A stretch of 64,000 nucleotides of DNA, taken from assembly GCA_000231825.2 (NCBI GenBank), contig JH720315.1:207645-271644 (forward strand). Reading direction: 5' to 3'. Below are positions 1-12,653 of the stretch, piece by piece. How positions within the stretch are numbered: the stretch's first letter is position 1; the number at the start of each line of letters is the position of its first letter. A program made the position numbers and the translations under genes. Source of the DNA: Tetrahymena elliotti 4EA (Eukaryota > Ciliophora > Oligohymenophorea > Hymenostomatida > Tetrahymenidae). The notes below the pieces were generated by a model. It searched no databases, was not told where the DNA came from, and saw only the letters and a list, made by a program, of their open reading frames with translations.

Positions 1-1565
1 TAAGTAGATTGAAGCAGGCGAAAAGAAGAAATTATTTTTCTCATTAATCAATTTAAAATAATTTAATGAGAAACTACTAATAGGATGAGATTTTATGTCC
101 ATACTTACACTTTTTTTTCAAACGAAATTATCTTACCTTATTTTTATTTTAATTAATTATTTTTTTTGGTAATTTTTTTTATCTTTTTAATAATCAAAAT
201 GATTACAAAAAAGGATACTAAAAAAAATGATCTTGAAGCTTGTCTACTATTAGAATTGCATCTACCATAATCAAAATTTATCATTTTTCTTTTTTAATAA
301 AGAAAAGCATATTAAATTAATAACTTTTAAAACAAAATAAAAGAGAAAAAATATATAAAAATTTAAAACTAATTTAATATAATATTTTATTAAAAATAAT
401 AGCTTGTAAATCAAATTAAATTAATTATAAAACTAAAATATTTACTAAATTTTAGAATTAAAATAAAGAAAATTATTTTTTATCACAATAACTTCAAAAA
501 AACTTCAAATCTTTTTTTTCAAATCAAAATCAACTTATTATTCGTATATTTCATTAAAAAATAACAGAGGATGCAATACATTTTTAATTAGAAATTGGTT
601 TTATAAATTGATAAAATCTATCAAATTAGCTAATTAATTGTAGTGTGCTTTGTTTAAAATTAATAAAAGGATGAAAAAAACTTTAGAATTTAAAATAAGT
701 AATATATTATTTAAATTAAAAATAATATATAAATAAAATAAATCTTTTCTAAAAATTTTGAAATATTTTTTTGAAATTTCTTCAAAATAATGGTTTTTTA
801 TAAAATATTTTTGAAAATATTAAAAAAATAAAAATGGGGAGGAAAAAACTAATTATACACTTATCGCTAATTGATAAAATAAAAATTTTTAAAGAAAAGA
901 CTCAATAGTGTAAGCTCATAGATAAATAAATATTTAAATATTTTAAATTTTTTGAGAACCAACAAATTTTATAAATAAATATGAATATGAAATGATTATT
1001 TCAACTTTTATTTTTATGACTTGGATTTTAGTAAAATGTTTCAGAAATGAAGAAACGATGAACAAAAAATAAAGTTAAGAGATATTTGTTTATCTTGTTA
1101 AATTAAGAGGGGTTAATATTCTTGAATTGTTATTTTTTTATGAAGTAATACAAATTTTACAGTTTCAAATGGTTGTTTTTTATTATTTCATTTGATGAAA
1201 CATGCAAGCAAGCAGAATTATAATTTCATTAGAAAAATGAGTTAAGGTATAGATTGAAATTAATGGAATAAATATTCTTAATATATGAACAGATTAAATG
1301 TAATAGTGAAAAACTAACTAATTTTTTAAGGGTAATAAAAAAAATAAGAGTTATTAATTAATTTTTGTTTATTGATTTTGAAATTAATATTTTGACAATC
1401 CTACTGAATCATTTATTTTAAGAGATTTAATTAAGTTCACATATTTTGGAGAATGATACAAACACAAAAATTTACTTTAATAAGGTTTAAGAGTCAGTGT
1501 ACAATAATAAGATATTTACAAAAAACATTTAAATTATACAAAAATAAATATTAAAACATATACAA
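1..1565. other. AT-rich spacer, no gene seen
   Basis: The sequence is AT-rich with long A and T runs. I found no reading frame on either strand with the raised GC and mixed amino-acid use of the genes that follow. It presumably holds the promoter of the EF-hand gene at its right end. Confidence 0.6.
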
Positions 1566-2764
1566 ATGAACACTAAGAAAGTTTAAAAAGCTCCCAACAA
1601 AGAGTCAAACGAATTCGATACAAAGTAATCCTCAACTTAAAATCAAGCTAATATGTAACCTAGTGTAAATAGAGATGGTCAAAGAAAAGGATCAAATGCT
1701 GCTGCCCTATTCAGGAGACAATCTAAATTAATTGGATAGCAAGATGATTTAACAATTAGAATTATGTAAAAGTATGCAATTGAGAGAGTTGATTTGGAAA
1801 TGATCAACTTTAATTTCAAAAAGTTTGATTCTACTGACAGTGGAAAAATCTAATTCCATTAATTGCTTAATATTCTTAAAAGTAATTCAATTTTTAAGCT
1901 TTTTTTATTGATTTTTTAATTCTTTCATTAAGAATACATTAAAAATAATAAATGAATGACTGTTTAGATATCATAAATACTGCCATACTAATTCTAATAT
2001 TTAATATAACTCAATAGATATGTAATTCTCTATAGATGATAGTGTTAAGAAGGCTATTTTCAAGGAACTTGAAGATAGAGGAATTAAGTCAATAGAGCTA
2101 GAAACTGTATTTTTAATTGTTGGTGTTTTAAGATAAAAGGAGTAAAAATTAATGGAAGAAGGTGAGGATGATTACTAAAGTGAATTCAGTAAAAATTTTT
2201 TGAAAATTAAGTTAAATAAATATAACTTAGCTAGTTGATTGAATATAAAATAATTTAATCAGCATAAGTTATATAAATTATTGAGAAAAATACAAAATTG
2301 TGTTATCTATCTTATTAAATTAAATATAAATTATTTATTAATTAATCATTTAAAATTTAATAATAGTTGATGCTTTTGTTGCTTTAGGAGGTAACCCTGA
2401 TTCTACAGGAAGAGTTATGAAAACTGCTATGCTTAAAATTATTAAGGAAGAATTTGATCTTACTTTTGACATGGAAAAAATTATGGAAAGAATTGAAGCT
2501 AGCTCAGAAGAGCTTGATTATTAAACATTCTGCGCTTTGTTTGAAAACCAAGATGAAGATAGAAAGAGAAGAAGTTCAAGAGCATCTACTATGTTATCTG
2601 TAAATATTAAAAAATTATAATAGAATCATTAATTTTAACAATATTCTTTCTAATAAAATAATTAGTAATTTAGTGCAAGATCTCGCAAGAGTATTAACTC
2701 TATCCCATCAGTTAAGATTAAATACTAAGACTTTGAAAAGTTTTGTTAAGAGTTTTCTGACTGA
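1566..2764 (+). CDS. EF-hand (calmodulin-superfamily) protein, 272 aa
   Basis: I read four exons: 1566-1881, 2018-2188, 2367-2599 and 2666-2764. They join in frame to a 272-residue protein with TAA/TAG read as Gln and a TGA stop. The N-terminal ~55 residues are polar and basic. A first EF-hand (FKKFDSTDSGKIQFHQL) has D, T, S and G at loop positions but Gln instead of Glu at position 12, so calcium binding there is doubtful. A later pair begins with DAFVALGG and runs through a helix rich in EEFDLTFDMEKI to a last helix, YQDFEKFCQEF. The layout resembles the many calmodulin-like proteins of cilia and basal bodies, but I cannot assign a specific subunit. The start is the first ATG of the frame, and the upstream sequence is AT-rich spacer. 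Exon joins rest on frame and family pattern, not on transcripts. Confidence 0.8.
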
Positions 2765-4459
2765 GGAGAAGTTTTACATGTAAAAATAAAGATTAAAAGA
2801 ATAGGTTACATATAAAAAATTAACTTGAAGTTAGGAATTAATTAAACAATTTTAAATAAAGAAAATATTAATCAATCAATCAAATAAATTTGCTTAAATT
2901 AAATATAAGTTATAATAATCAAATAAATACATTAATTTTAACGTCAAAAATATATATCAGAATTAATTAATGTTAATTGCTCTTTATTTGTAATTTTTGC
3001 AACCAAAACTTAAAATACTTCAGTATTTATTATTGAAACTTCAATCCATAATCTTTAATATATAAACATTTTTACTATCTAATTTTAATGATTTAATTTC
3101 AATTAGAATTTATTTTTAGATATTTAATCCATATAATCTAATTAGTGCTAATTTTTAAATAAGATCTTTAAATCACATTATTTCACCTGAATTAATATTC
3201 ATTAGGATACAATTTATATTTTTAGAACAAATAAATAAATCCAATTCATATTTTATCTCAGTTTTTCATTTCTAAAGATTTGATTTAAAATGATATTATC
3301 CAAATTTAAAGTATTTTATTTATAAACGAAATATTTCATTTAATAATCAGCATCCCTTAATATAAGTAAAACAATTTGTTTGCCTAATGTAAATGAATAT
3401 TAATTTATAATTCAAGAAAGAAAGAAAGAAATATATTATTAGCCATTAAGCTTTAAAGAATACATTTGCAAAGAAGCTGATTTACTAATTATTAAAATAA
3501 ATAAAATTTTATTGGTGAAAGTATTTTTTTCAAATATTCTAACAATCTTTCATACGAATAAATAAAAAAATTTTTTTTACTAGTTGTTTTCCAACTAAAA
3601 AATATGTAAATTAATTCTAAAGATACCTTATTGATATTAAATAAAGCATCAATAAAAAATTTAGTAGTATTAGTATGAATTTATTTGTAAAAAATTATAA
3701 AATAAATATTCTGAATTTATTATTTTTTTATTTTTAAAGATAGTTTTAAGAAGAAATCTCATTAATTCAACATTCCTCCTCTTTTTATCATATTATTTTA
3801 TTAATTCATAAAATATTTTATTTAATAACATTAAGCTAACTTCTTTATCTTCAGAAAATATTTAGTCTACATTTTTCAAGTAATATATGTTACATTCTAT
3901 TTTTAATATAAAATTTAATGTTAATTCATCCTAAATTTTCAATAATTGTTTGATTCCAATTTTAGTAAAACTTTAAGTTATATTTATATTAATAAATATT
4001 AGTTTTTAATTTAATAATAATTTGGGAATTTATGCTCATAAATATTCACTGTAATATCTTCAATCCTTTTTTTAAATAATTAATTGGTTATGTGAAAATA
4101 TCATATTTTTAAAAAGTTAACATAAGTTGAGTTTTAATGTACATAATGAAATAATTAGCAAGGTTTTAAGGTAGTTAATTAATAAATTAAGTAAATTATA
4201 TTATTTGAGATGAAAATAAACTCAAAAATTTGCTGAGATGCGGGAAAATAATATTCCCTCTTTGACTTTAAAATAAAGAAGTATCAAAGTAAATTGAATA
4301 TTTTAGAAAGAAAGAAGATAGAATGAGATATTTAGTTGTAAAGGAGAAATCATATTTTAAATAATAACCAATTATATTGAAATAAATATCTTTCATACAT
4401 AAATAAAAGCAAAAAAAATATAGTTTTAATTTAATAACACCAATTAATTGTTTATAAAA
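2765..4459. other. AT-rich spacer, no gene seen
   Basis: About 1.7 kb of AT-rich sequence with a short GAAA-type repeat near 3415-3430. No coding frame or RNA gene was recognised on either strand. Confidence 0.6.
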
Positions 4460-5174
4460 ATGTCATCTAATAAGAGAAAGAACATAAACTCTAATGAAGA
4501 GCCTGAATTGAAAAAGAAGTTAAGAGGCAATAAATCTGAATCAGAAGATAGCGATATCGATGCTGAAGATTTAGATGAAGTAGAAGATGTCTTAGAAGAT
4601 GATGGTAATTCACAAATTCTATTTGGCAATTTTATTAATTAATCAAAATGAATTTTTCAAACAATCTTTTAAAAATATCTTTAATTCATTCTTAATTACT
4701 TTTATTAAAATTTTTGTTACATTTTTGTTTATTACCCAACATTTTTATTCTTCTTCCTAATTTTCTATTTTATTTTAAAGGTTAGGTCACTTCTGAACAC
4801 TCTGAAATTAATATGGAAGAATATTTAAAATAAAAAGATGATATTCCAGATTAACCTTCTGATGCTTAAGGAGATGATAGTGATGAGGATGAAGAAGAAG
4901 ATGATGAAGAAGAAGAGGAGGAAGAAGAAAGCAGTGAAGAAGAACAAGTTTAATAACCTGTTGCTAAAAAATCTAATTAAGATAATGAAGAAGAAGAAGA
5001 TGATGATGGTGAAGAAGAAGATGAAGAATCTTTAGATGAGGAAGATGATGAAGGAGAGGAAGAAGAAGAATCTGGTGAATCTGAAGATGCTCCTGCTCCT
5101 GCTAAAATTGTTAAAAAATAAGTAGACTAATAAGAAGAATCTGAAGAGGAAGAAGAAGAGGAAGAGGAAGAAGA

Positions 5175-5206
<32 letters not shown>

Positions 5207-5232
5207 CTGAAGGATCATCTGATGAAGAGTGA
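4460..5232 (+). CDS. Highly acidic, probably nuclear protein, 198 aa
   Basis: There are two exons, 4460-4604 and 4781-5232, with a 176-nt intron (GTAATT...TTTAAAG); the join keeps the frame. The N-terminus MSSNKRKN is basic and is followed by KKKLRG, a plausible nuclear localisation signal. The rest is dominated by Glu and Asp: several runs of six or more acidic residues, broken by short SS, PAPAK and Gln patches, ending in SSDEE and then TGA. Such proteins are typically histone chaperones, nucleolar factors or chromatin-associated proteins, but low complexity makes homology-based naming unsafe. An in-frame TTG lies 12 nt upstream; the ATG at 4460 is the natural start. Nothing identifies a fold. 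Function is unknown. Confidence 0.75.
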
Positions 5233-6298
5233 AAAATATGAAAAGGATTATGAAAATTTAATTACTTTAATCTCTTAGAAATCTTTTTTCTAAAACTTTT
5301 TTATACTAACAACTATAAAAAATTTACTCAACTAATGTATATTTCTATATTTCTAACATACATGTTTATATTTTAAAGATTTTTTCAAGAGAGTCAAAAA
5401 ATATGCTAAAAGTTTTAATTTAAAATATGGACTAGTTTTAACTAAATAAATCACTTTTATTTTTATTAGTTCATTAAATAGCTCCTAATGTTATGATTTT
5501 AATCCTAATTACAATCTCTATACTCATCTTAGACAATATTATTTTAACATTAGATTACAAAACATTAAACTTATTCCTATTTGAATTTTTTACTGTCTAT
5601 TTATTTTCATATCATTATATCATTATAATTTTATATTTATGAGGTCATAAGTATCATTGAGTTAGTCTAATAAAATAATATCCTATCTTTTTTACAATTA
5701 TTTTAGAAACTTTAAGATTTCAAATTAAAATTTAAATATATGCTTTTGGCAGGCAGTCAATCATTTTTGCTATTTTTAGCTTATAGAGCAACATCATTGA
5801 TCGGTATTTAATTTACTAAAAATAGCCTTTGAAAAAATATGATTAATTCCCAACAAGCAATATTGGCTTTTAAAGTGTTTTTTAAAAGAAATGAAAGTAA
5901 ATGCATTTTATTAGTAAAATTTAATAAGAATTAGAGAAACTTCATTAATCTTTTATTTACTTAAATTACAGAAAATATAAGCTCAAAAATAATTTATGTT
6001 AGAAAAAGATTTTTTGAAAGCTAAGAGGTGAGTTCATTTTTAGAATTTGATTATCTTAATATTCTACTTCGGTATTTTGAGAACAAGTCAAAATTCTATG
6101 AAGTATTTTAATTAAAAATTAGTTTTTTTCTGTTGCTCAAAAGTCATATAGAGTAAAAGGAATAAAGCTAAAAATAAAGTTTAAATAATAATAATAACTT
6201 GTTTTCTTTTGAATAATAAATAGAAATTAAAAGCATATTAATAATAAGCCCCTCAGTCAATTATATAAAGTTAGGTACCTTACTAGAGTTTAAAATAA
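5233..6298. other. AT-rich spacer, no gene seen
   Basis: One kilobase between two same-strand genes. A slightly GC-richer patch near 5745-5800 has no recognisable tRNA, snRNA or coding pattern. It presumably contains the terminator of the acidic protein gene and the promoter of SOF1. Confidence 0.55.
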
Positions 6299-8245
6299 AT
6301 GGTTAAGATAAATACTATTTGTAGATCTTCAAACGACTACATTCGTGAAACTAAATATGATATTACTAAAGTTTAAAGAAATTCAAATCCCACTCTTCAT
6401 TAATTCTAAAAAGCTCGTGAACATTAAAGAGCTTTAGTTGCTACTAAATTAGATAAAATGTTTGCCAAACCCTTTTTAGGATGTTTAACTGGTCATTCTG
6501 ACTCTATTTCTGTAATTACTAAATGCCCAAATAGTTTAGTCAAAATTATTTCTGGTACTTTTGATGGTGAATTAAGAGCTTGGGACATTTCTGAAAGAAA
6601 AACTCTTTTTTCTTTGAATGCTCATAAATAATCTATTAAAGGTGTCACTTTCTCAAGAGATGGTTAAAGGTAATTAATAATTTTGAATACTATTAAATGG
6701 CTATAAATATAACCATATTCTATTTAACTTTATGAAAATCATAACTACAAAGCACAGTTTGTTAAATAACTTAAAAATTGCACAATTACTTATCTACAAT
6801 CAAATCAACAATAATCATTAATCAAAAAAAATGAAAATATTAAAACAAGCTACTAAAAAAATAATCAACATTAGATATATTCTTTTTCAAAAGTATATTA
6901 AAAGCAAATAAGAGTAATAAAAAAAAGACATATATACCCTGGATTTCAATTCCATTAAAAATTTAGACTTCTGCTAAAAATAAACATAATTTTATGAATC
7001 TACCAAAATACCTTCAATAGGAAATGCATTGTATTCACAGACTGAAAATTTTTTTGATAATATCCTTAATAGAGAAAGAAATAGCAAAAAAATCTAAAGC
7101 ATTACTACTTATGTTGATAATAATTGGATAATAAAAATACTTTTTGATAAAAATTTTTAATTAAACAAATAAGAAAATAATAAGACCTTATGTCAATAAA
7201 TATGCCATAATGAATGATAAATAACAATTTTAATTTGTTAAAATTTTTTTACTTTATAATAAATAGATTTTTGTCAAGTGGAGCTGATAATATTGTTAAT
7301 CTTTATGATTTCTAAGACTAATTAAATAACCCAGATAGAGATCCTTTGAATGTATTTTATAGCAAACATGTTTTAGGTAATATAGATCATTGCTGGAAGG
7401 GAGATAATTTTGTAACAAGCGGTGGAATAGTTTAAGTATGGAATTATGAAAGATCGAAGCCTGTATAAAGCTTTGAATGGGGTATTGATACTGTTCTTAA
7501 GGTTAAGTATAATCCCTCTTAATTCAATTTAATTGCAGGAACTGGTATTGATAGAAGTGTTGTGCTTTATGATACTAGAGGTGATACTGCTATACAAAAA
7601 ATATTTCTTTCTAACAAATGCCAAACTATTTGTTGGAATCCCACTGAACCTGTTAACTTGATTGCTGGTTGTGATGATGGTAACTGTTATAGTTTTGATA
7701 TGCGTAAAATGGAATAAGCTAAAATGATTCACAAAGATCATATTGGTGCAGTTATGGATCTTGATATAGCTCCTACTGGTCGCAAATTTGTAACAGGAAG
7801 TTATGATAAGACTATTCGTATTTTTGATGTTGAAAAAGGTAGAAGTGAAGAAATTTATCACACCAAAAGAATGCAATAAATATTTTCAGTTTGCTGGTCT
7901 ATGGATAATTAATTTATATTAAGTGGATCTGATGATATGAACATCAGAATCTGGAAAGCAAAAGCTAGCTAATAGCTTGGTATAGTAGATAAAAGACTTC
8001 AAAACTCTTTAAATTATAGAGAAGCTCTTAAAGAAAAGTTTAAATACAATTAAGATATTAACAAAGTATAGCGTTAAAGACATCTTCCTAAATATATTTA
8101 GAATGCCAAAAAGAGAAAACAAGAATAAAAGCATGCTAAGCACAGAAAATAATAAAATATGGAACTAAATAATGTCCAACAACTAGCTGCCCCAAAGCCA
8201 GAAAGAACTAAAAAAGTAGAAAAAGTCGAAATTACTCAAAATTGA
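6299..8245 (+). CDS. DCAF13: SOF1/DCAF13-like WD-repeat protein of the U3 snoRNP, 449 aa
   Basis: Exons 6299-6669 and 7267-8245 join to 449 residues, close to the ~445 usual for DCAF13. The N-terminus (VKINTICRSSNDYIRET, then AREHQRAL...KMFAKPFLG) matches the family's conserved start. WD repeats follow: LTGHSDSI...GTFDGELRAWD, a repeat ending VVLYDTRG, GSYDKTIRIFD and SGSDDMNIRIWK. The C-terminus is the SOF1 domain (REALKEKFKYNQDI, RHLPKYIQNAKKRK), basic and lysine-rich. SOF1/DCAF13 acts in the nucleolus with the U3 snoRNP in 18S rRNA processing; animal forms also serve as a CRL4 substrate receptor. The odd point is the 597-nt intron at 6670-7266, long for this window, which itself contains an open frame. 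The gene converges with the PSMD5-like gene. Confidence 0.93.
6831..7217 (+). other. 128-codon open frame nested in the SOF1 intron
   Basis: Inside the long SOF1 intron an ATG at 6831 opens a frame of 128 codons ending at TGA 7215-7217. Its translation is not low-complexity: it contains KDIYTLDFNSIKNLDF and SITTYVDNNWIIKILF. It is not in frame with SOF1. In such AT-rich DNA with one stop codon, open frames of this length arise by chance fairly often, so this is only a candidate for a nested gene, a retained gene fragment or an alternative exon. No family recognised. Confidence 0.3.
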
Positions 8246-8826
8246 TTCTGAAATAAATATTTATTTTGATGGAAATCAAAAACTTTATTTGCAAATTCAA
8301 CCACACATCATCATCATCATCATATCTATTAAAATTAAATCATTTTTAATATAATTAAGTAAACTTATAAATAAATTTGTATAGTATTATTTTAATAATT
8401 ATCATTCTCACACAAAACACTTCTTTTATAAATCAAATTATTAATACACAAATCTTTCATTTTAATTTAATCCATTTCAAGCCTTAATTTTTAATGAGCT
8501 ACTGTAAACTCTCTATAATAAAACCCTTCCCTTATATTTTAGGGTTTTTCAAATAGGGGTCTTAATAAAAAGGGGTCTTATATCAGGGAGGGGGGCAGGG
8601 GGGAGGATCTTAAAATAGAGAGGATACAATACATACGTTATTTTATAAAAAAATAGTTTTGGAATTACTTTATTAAATAAAGAATTTTTGAGAATAAAAT
8701 TGATATTTTAATGATTTCAGGCATTTTAATAAACTTCTTTCTATAAAAACAAATAAACAAAAAAGATGAAATAAATATTTATATTTTATTTTAATGTCTT
8801 AAAACTATTTTTTTGGTTAGATGATT
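8246..8826. other. Spacer between convergent genes, with (CAT)n and a G-rich island
   Basis: This is the 580-bp gap between the 3' ends of SOF1 and the PSMD5-like gene. It holds a short (CAT)n run near 8307-8323 and the G-rich island described separately at 8521-8606. No coding frame was recognised. Confidence 0.6.
8521..8606 (+). repeat. G-rich island with hairpin, direct repeat and quadruplex-like G tracts
   Basis: A 7-bp inverted repeat (AAACCCT at 8521-8527, AGGGTTT at 8541-8547) is followed by the direct repeat AGGGGTCTTA/AGGGGTCTTA-like units at 8555 and 8571. Then come G tracts of 3, 6, 6 and 2 separated by one or two bases (8586-8606). Such guanine density is exceptional in this window. 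The spacing suits a G-quadruplex on the plus strand. Its position between two convergent 3' ends suggests a role in transcript termination, but that is inference. Confidence 0.6.
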
Positions 8827-10536
8827 TCATAATGTAGATGATTCGTATTGCATTTCTTGAGAAGGAGTTGATTTGGTCTGTAAAGCTTTATAGTAATTTT
8901 CGATAAATACCTCATAGAGCTTATTATTTTTAGAGTTCTTTTTGCAAACAACAATTAGAGCTTCTCTTAACTCTCTTTTTAAATCCAATATAAGTTTATT
9001 TTTACAGTGGGATTATGCCATATATTCTATACTTTTAGGTGTTTGGATATATTAAAAGCAAACTTCATCATATAAAAAGCAATCTAAATTTTAATATTAA
9101 TTATAAGATAAACTTTTTGCTAAATTTTTTTACGTTTAAGTAGTAGCATATAGTCTAATTCAATATCTTCGAATGGAGAAAACAAGTTAGACTCAATGAC
9201 TTTAAAGACATTTTGAAGTTTATCTAAATCCTCATATTAATTATCAAAGTTTTATATTTGGTTTGCCATCTAGGAGTTACCAAAGCAAATTAATAAATTA
9301 AGCACTACATTCTTGTTTTTAGGGTTTTTATTACTTGTAAATAATATATGAGTGAATACATTCACACATTTCTTTCTTAATTCTACTTTTGTACTTGAAG
9401 TAAAATCTAAAAGAGCTTAAAGGACAACTCTATCACTTATTATCAAATTTACTCCCTAAATAATAATAAAATCATTAAAATAAATAAACTTCTAAAGAAA
9501 TAATTTACTTCTTATTTGATGCAAATGAAAGAAATAATTTCAAATGCAGATTATATTTCTTCTTACAGTTTTGATTGAATTAGTTGTTTTACAAAAGCTA
9601 ATGTATCTTTTGCTAATTTAGGAGTTAATTTCATAGATGAACTGGCTATCATTTTAGCAACTAATAACATAGAATATTTTCTAATGTATAACTCTTCTTT
9701 AGGGTTAAAAGCTTCTGCAATAATCTATTCAGTTATTTTATGCTCTGCAAGGAACTTGGAATTGTAATCTTTTTCACCAAAGTAAGAAAATATTTCAACA
9801 GCATTTAATTTAACAAGTAGATCATCTGTCTGGTATAGTTTAATAGATTTTTCTAGTAAGCCTGAAATTTAAATAAAGATTATTAATACAATTTATTATT
9901 AAATTAAATGTTGAATGCATTACCTTAACTAACTAGTTTATTGTGAATTCTTTCATTTGTATTAGACATAGCAACAATGAGTTCCATAAATCTCAAAGCA
10001 ACAACTTCATCTGCAGCTTAGACCCCTTCTTCAATTTTTGAAAGCCAAAAATTATCTTCCATAAATAATACATTGTTTTCCATTTTCATCATTTTTTTAA
10101 GAGCTCTTAAAATTTTTAGAGCTACTTCAGTTTCTGGATCTGATAAAAGATGTATTAGAACAAGCAAATATGATTGATAAAGCTAGTTTTACTAGTTTTT
10201 TTCTAAAGCTAAACCTATGTCGTATGCATGATAATCTATGCATTCAGAAACAAGAGTCCTAATATGAATTTGTTAGTGGAAAAGCATTTATTTGATTACT
10301 TCTTAGTCATCTTAATCTGGGCTAAATAAAAAGTATTCATACAAAGTGTCATCTCTAATCCACTATTTAATAACTTTTTCTGACTTATTATAAACATCTT
10401 TATCTTTAATGGCCAAATAGCCTGCTCCTACAATACCTTTGACTCTATACTTTTCAATAAACAGTTTTAAATCTTTTGTTTAAATCAAAGTATTGCACAA
10501 ATTACTTAAATCCTAAGTATATTCCTATAAAGACAT
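8827..10536 (-). CDS. PSMD5: PSMD5-like 26S proteasome assembly chaperone, 514 aa
   Basis: Four exons on the minus strand (10536-9924, 9861-9509, 9455-9134, 9083-8827) join in frame to 514 residues; human PSMD5 is 504. The protein is an all-helical, armadillo/HEAT-like solenoid. The stretch around LRFMELIVAMSNTNE, SQGLLEKSI and LVKLNAVEIFSYFG lines up well with the matching PSMD5 region (ELIIEISSVSPE, SGLVTQLL, CIEMVTSLA). The C-terminal FVEYVV-type segment of PSMD5 appears here as SIEYMAQSH before a helix RELREAL. PSMD5/S5b binds the Rpt base during regulatory-particle assembly and inhibits 26S formation. The start ATG is 267 bp from the ALG1 start on the other strand, so the two probably share a divergent promoter. 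Identity is from remembered family pattern; another ARM-repeat protein remains possible. Confidence 0.7.
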
Positions 10537-10803
10537 GTCTCAAATTACTTACTTCTAAAAGATTATTTAAAATGATTAATGTTATTTTGTAAGATATTAA
10601 CAATTATGTAGATATTAAATTTTATCAAAATTAATTATTAAAATTAACAAGCAATTTAATTTATGAACTTCACTGATAAGTAATATCTTTTTTGATCTTT
10701 TTGATCGATTATCTTAGTTTGCTTGATTTACTTTTTCTGATTTTAGAGCTCAGATCTTTTATAAAACATAAATAATAACTAATCTATTAATTTTAATTAC
10801 AAC
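10537..10803. promoter_or_regulatory. Probable shared divergent promoter (PSMD5-like / ALG1)
   Basis: This 267-bp gap separates two start codons facing away from each other, so it must contain both promoters. It includes a locally GC-richer patch around 10690-10760 (repeated GATCTTTTTGATCGATT-like motif). No defined factor site can be named. Confidence 0.45.
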
Positions 10804-12653
10804 ATGTCTAAAAAGTAAGTAGCTTCTGTAATCGTTTTCGGTGATATTGGCAGATCACCAAGAATGAAAAATCATTCAACTTAACTAGCTTAAGCTGGGT
10901 ATGAAGTTTATTTTGTAGGATAGTTAGGTAAATCTAGAACAAACAAATATTTAATTCATTCATACATAACATAATTAATCATTAATTTCAAAATTATAAT
11001 GTAGAAAATTAGGTACATAAAGCAATTAGAGACAATCCAAATATAAAAATTATTGATATATCTTCTAATCTTGTCAACAAGCTTAAAAAATTGCCAAGAT
11101 TCTTGTATTTACTCTATGCATCCCTTAGAATTTTGATACAAATTTTCTAGCTTTTTTACATTTACTTTTTCAAAATGCCAAAACCTGAATTTGTTATAAT
11201 ACAAGTAACTAACTAACTAATTATTCTATTTCATACATAAAAATTATTTAAAATAAATTTAATCTTTTAAACTTTAAATTAAACTACTCATCACTTTAAG
11301 GATTTTTTTAATTAAAATTATTTCTAAATATAATGAAAATAGAATCCTCCTTCTATCCCAGTGCTTTCTACATTAGCGACAATTTGTTTCCTGAAAAGAA
11401 TTAAAATGATAGTGGATTTCCATAATTACGGATACACTATCTTAGCCTTAGGCCTAAAATAAAAAATTATATTAAAGCTAGCTACTTTCTATGAAAAATA
11501 TTTTGCTAAAAAATGTGATTTTGCATTTTGTGTTTCTGATGCCATGAAGTCAGATTTAAAATAGAATTGGACAATAGAAGCTACTACATTATATGATAAG
11601 GCAAATACTGATTTATTTGGACCCATTCCTATTGAGGAATCACATAAGTTATTCCTTGATTTAGGATTGAAAGTAAATGAAAAAGAAACATTTTTTACTT
11701 AAGAAATAAATGGAAAAGCGACAAAAAAGTAACAAAGACCTCTTCTTTTAGTTAGTAGCACTTCTTGGACTAAAGATGAAGTATTTTTGATTTTTTTATT
11801 TAATTCAAAAATGCAAAATTATTTTTTTTCTAACAATTTAAATTTACGTAATAAAAGGATTTCAGTATTTTGTTAGATGCTATGTAAGCTTATGAAAATG
11901 CAGAGGAAGTAAATGCAAAGGATTCTTTATTTCCAAAATTGCATCTGCTTATTACTGGTAATTTTTTAATATTTTATCTTAATATTAACATATGTAACCA
12001 TACTAATTGAATATTAGGTAAAGGTCCAGAGAAAGAAAGATATGAATAAATTATTGAAGAAAGAAAGCCATCTTGGAAAAATATTTCTATCTAAACAGTA
12101 TGGCTCAAAGCTGAAGACTATCCTAAGTTATTGGCTAGTGCAGATTTAGGAATTTGCCTTCATTACTCTTCTTCAGGTCTAGATCTTCCTATGAAAGTAG
12201 TAGACATGTTAGGATCTAATTTACCCGTTTTTGCAATAAACTATTAATGGTATAATCTAAAAATCTCTTAAACAAAATTAAAATTATTTTTTACACTAAA
12301 AAAGTATCAATGAACTAGTAATAAATAAAAAGAATGGCTATATATTTGATAACACACAAGAATTAATCAATCTATTTTTGGTAATTTGTTTGTTAATTTT
12401 CATATTTCATTTACAATCTTTATTTTACTTAATAGAAATACTTCAAAAAAAATGTTGAAAATGAGGAAATATTTAAAAATTTGAGAAATAATGCTTCTAA
12501 ATTTAGAGAAAGTACTTGGGAAAAAGGTATTTTATTTTCACTAAAAGAAATTAATTATAATCAACTAATTATAAATAAATAGAATGGCAATCCAAAGTCC
12601 TCCCAATATTAAATAAGATTAAAAATTCTTCAAATAATAAAAAAAATAATTGA
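10804..12653 (+). CDS. ALG1: ALG1 chitobiosyldiphosphodolichol beta-mannosyltransferase, 443 aa
   Basis: Eight exons (10804-10927, 11005-11204, 11343-11780, 11858-11957, 12018-12249, 12305-12380, 12436-12526, 12583-12653) join in frame to 443 residues, the usual ALG1 size. Family hallmarks are [17 protein letters not shown] at the N-terminus, [91 protein letters not shown] and CINELV...NGYIF. It is a GT-B fold (GT33) enzyme that adds the first mannose from GDP-mannose to dolichol-linked GlcNAc2 on the cytosolic face of the ER. A hydrophobic stretch near residue 90 ([16 protein letters not shown]) is the expected membrane-associated region. Introns are 55-138 nt. Divergent from PSMD5. Confidence 0.96.

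Noticed and set aside
7529..7876. Minus-strand ORF of 115 codons inside SOF1
   Set aside because: It is the antisense shadow of the SOF1 WD repeats, which explain the composition fully.
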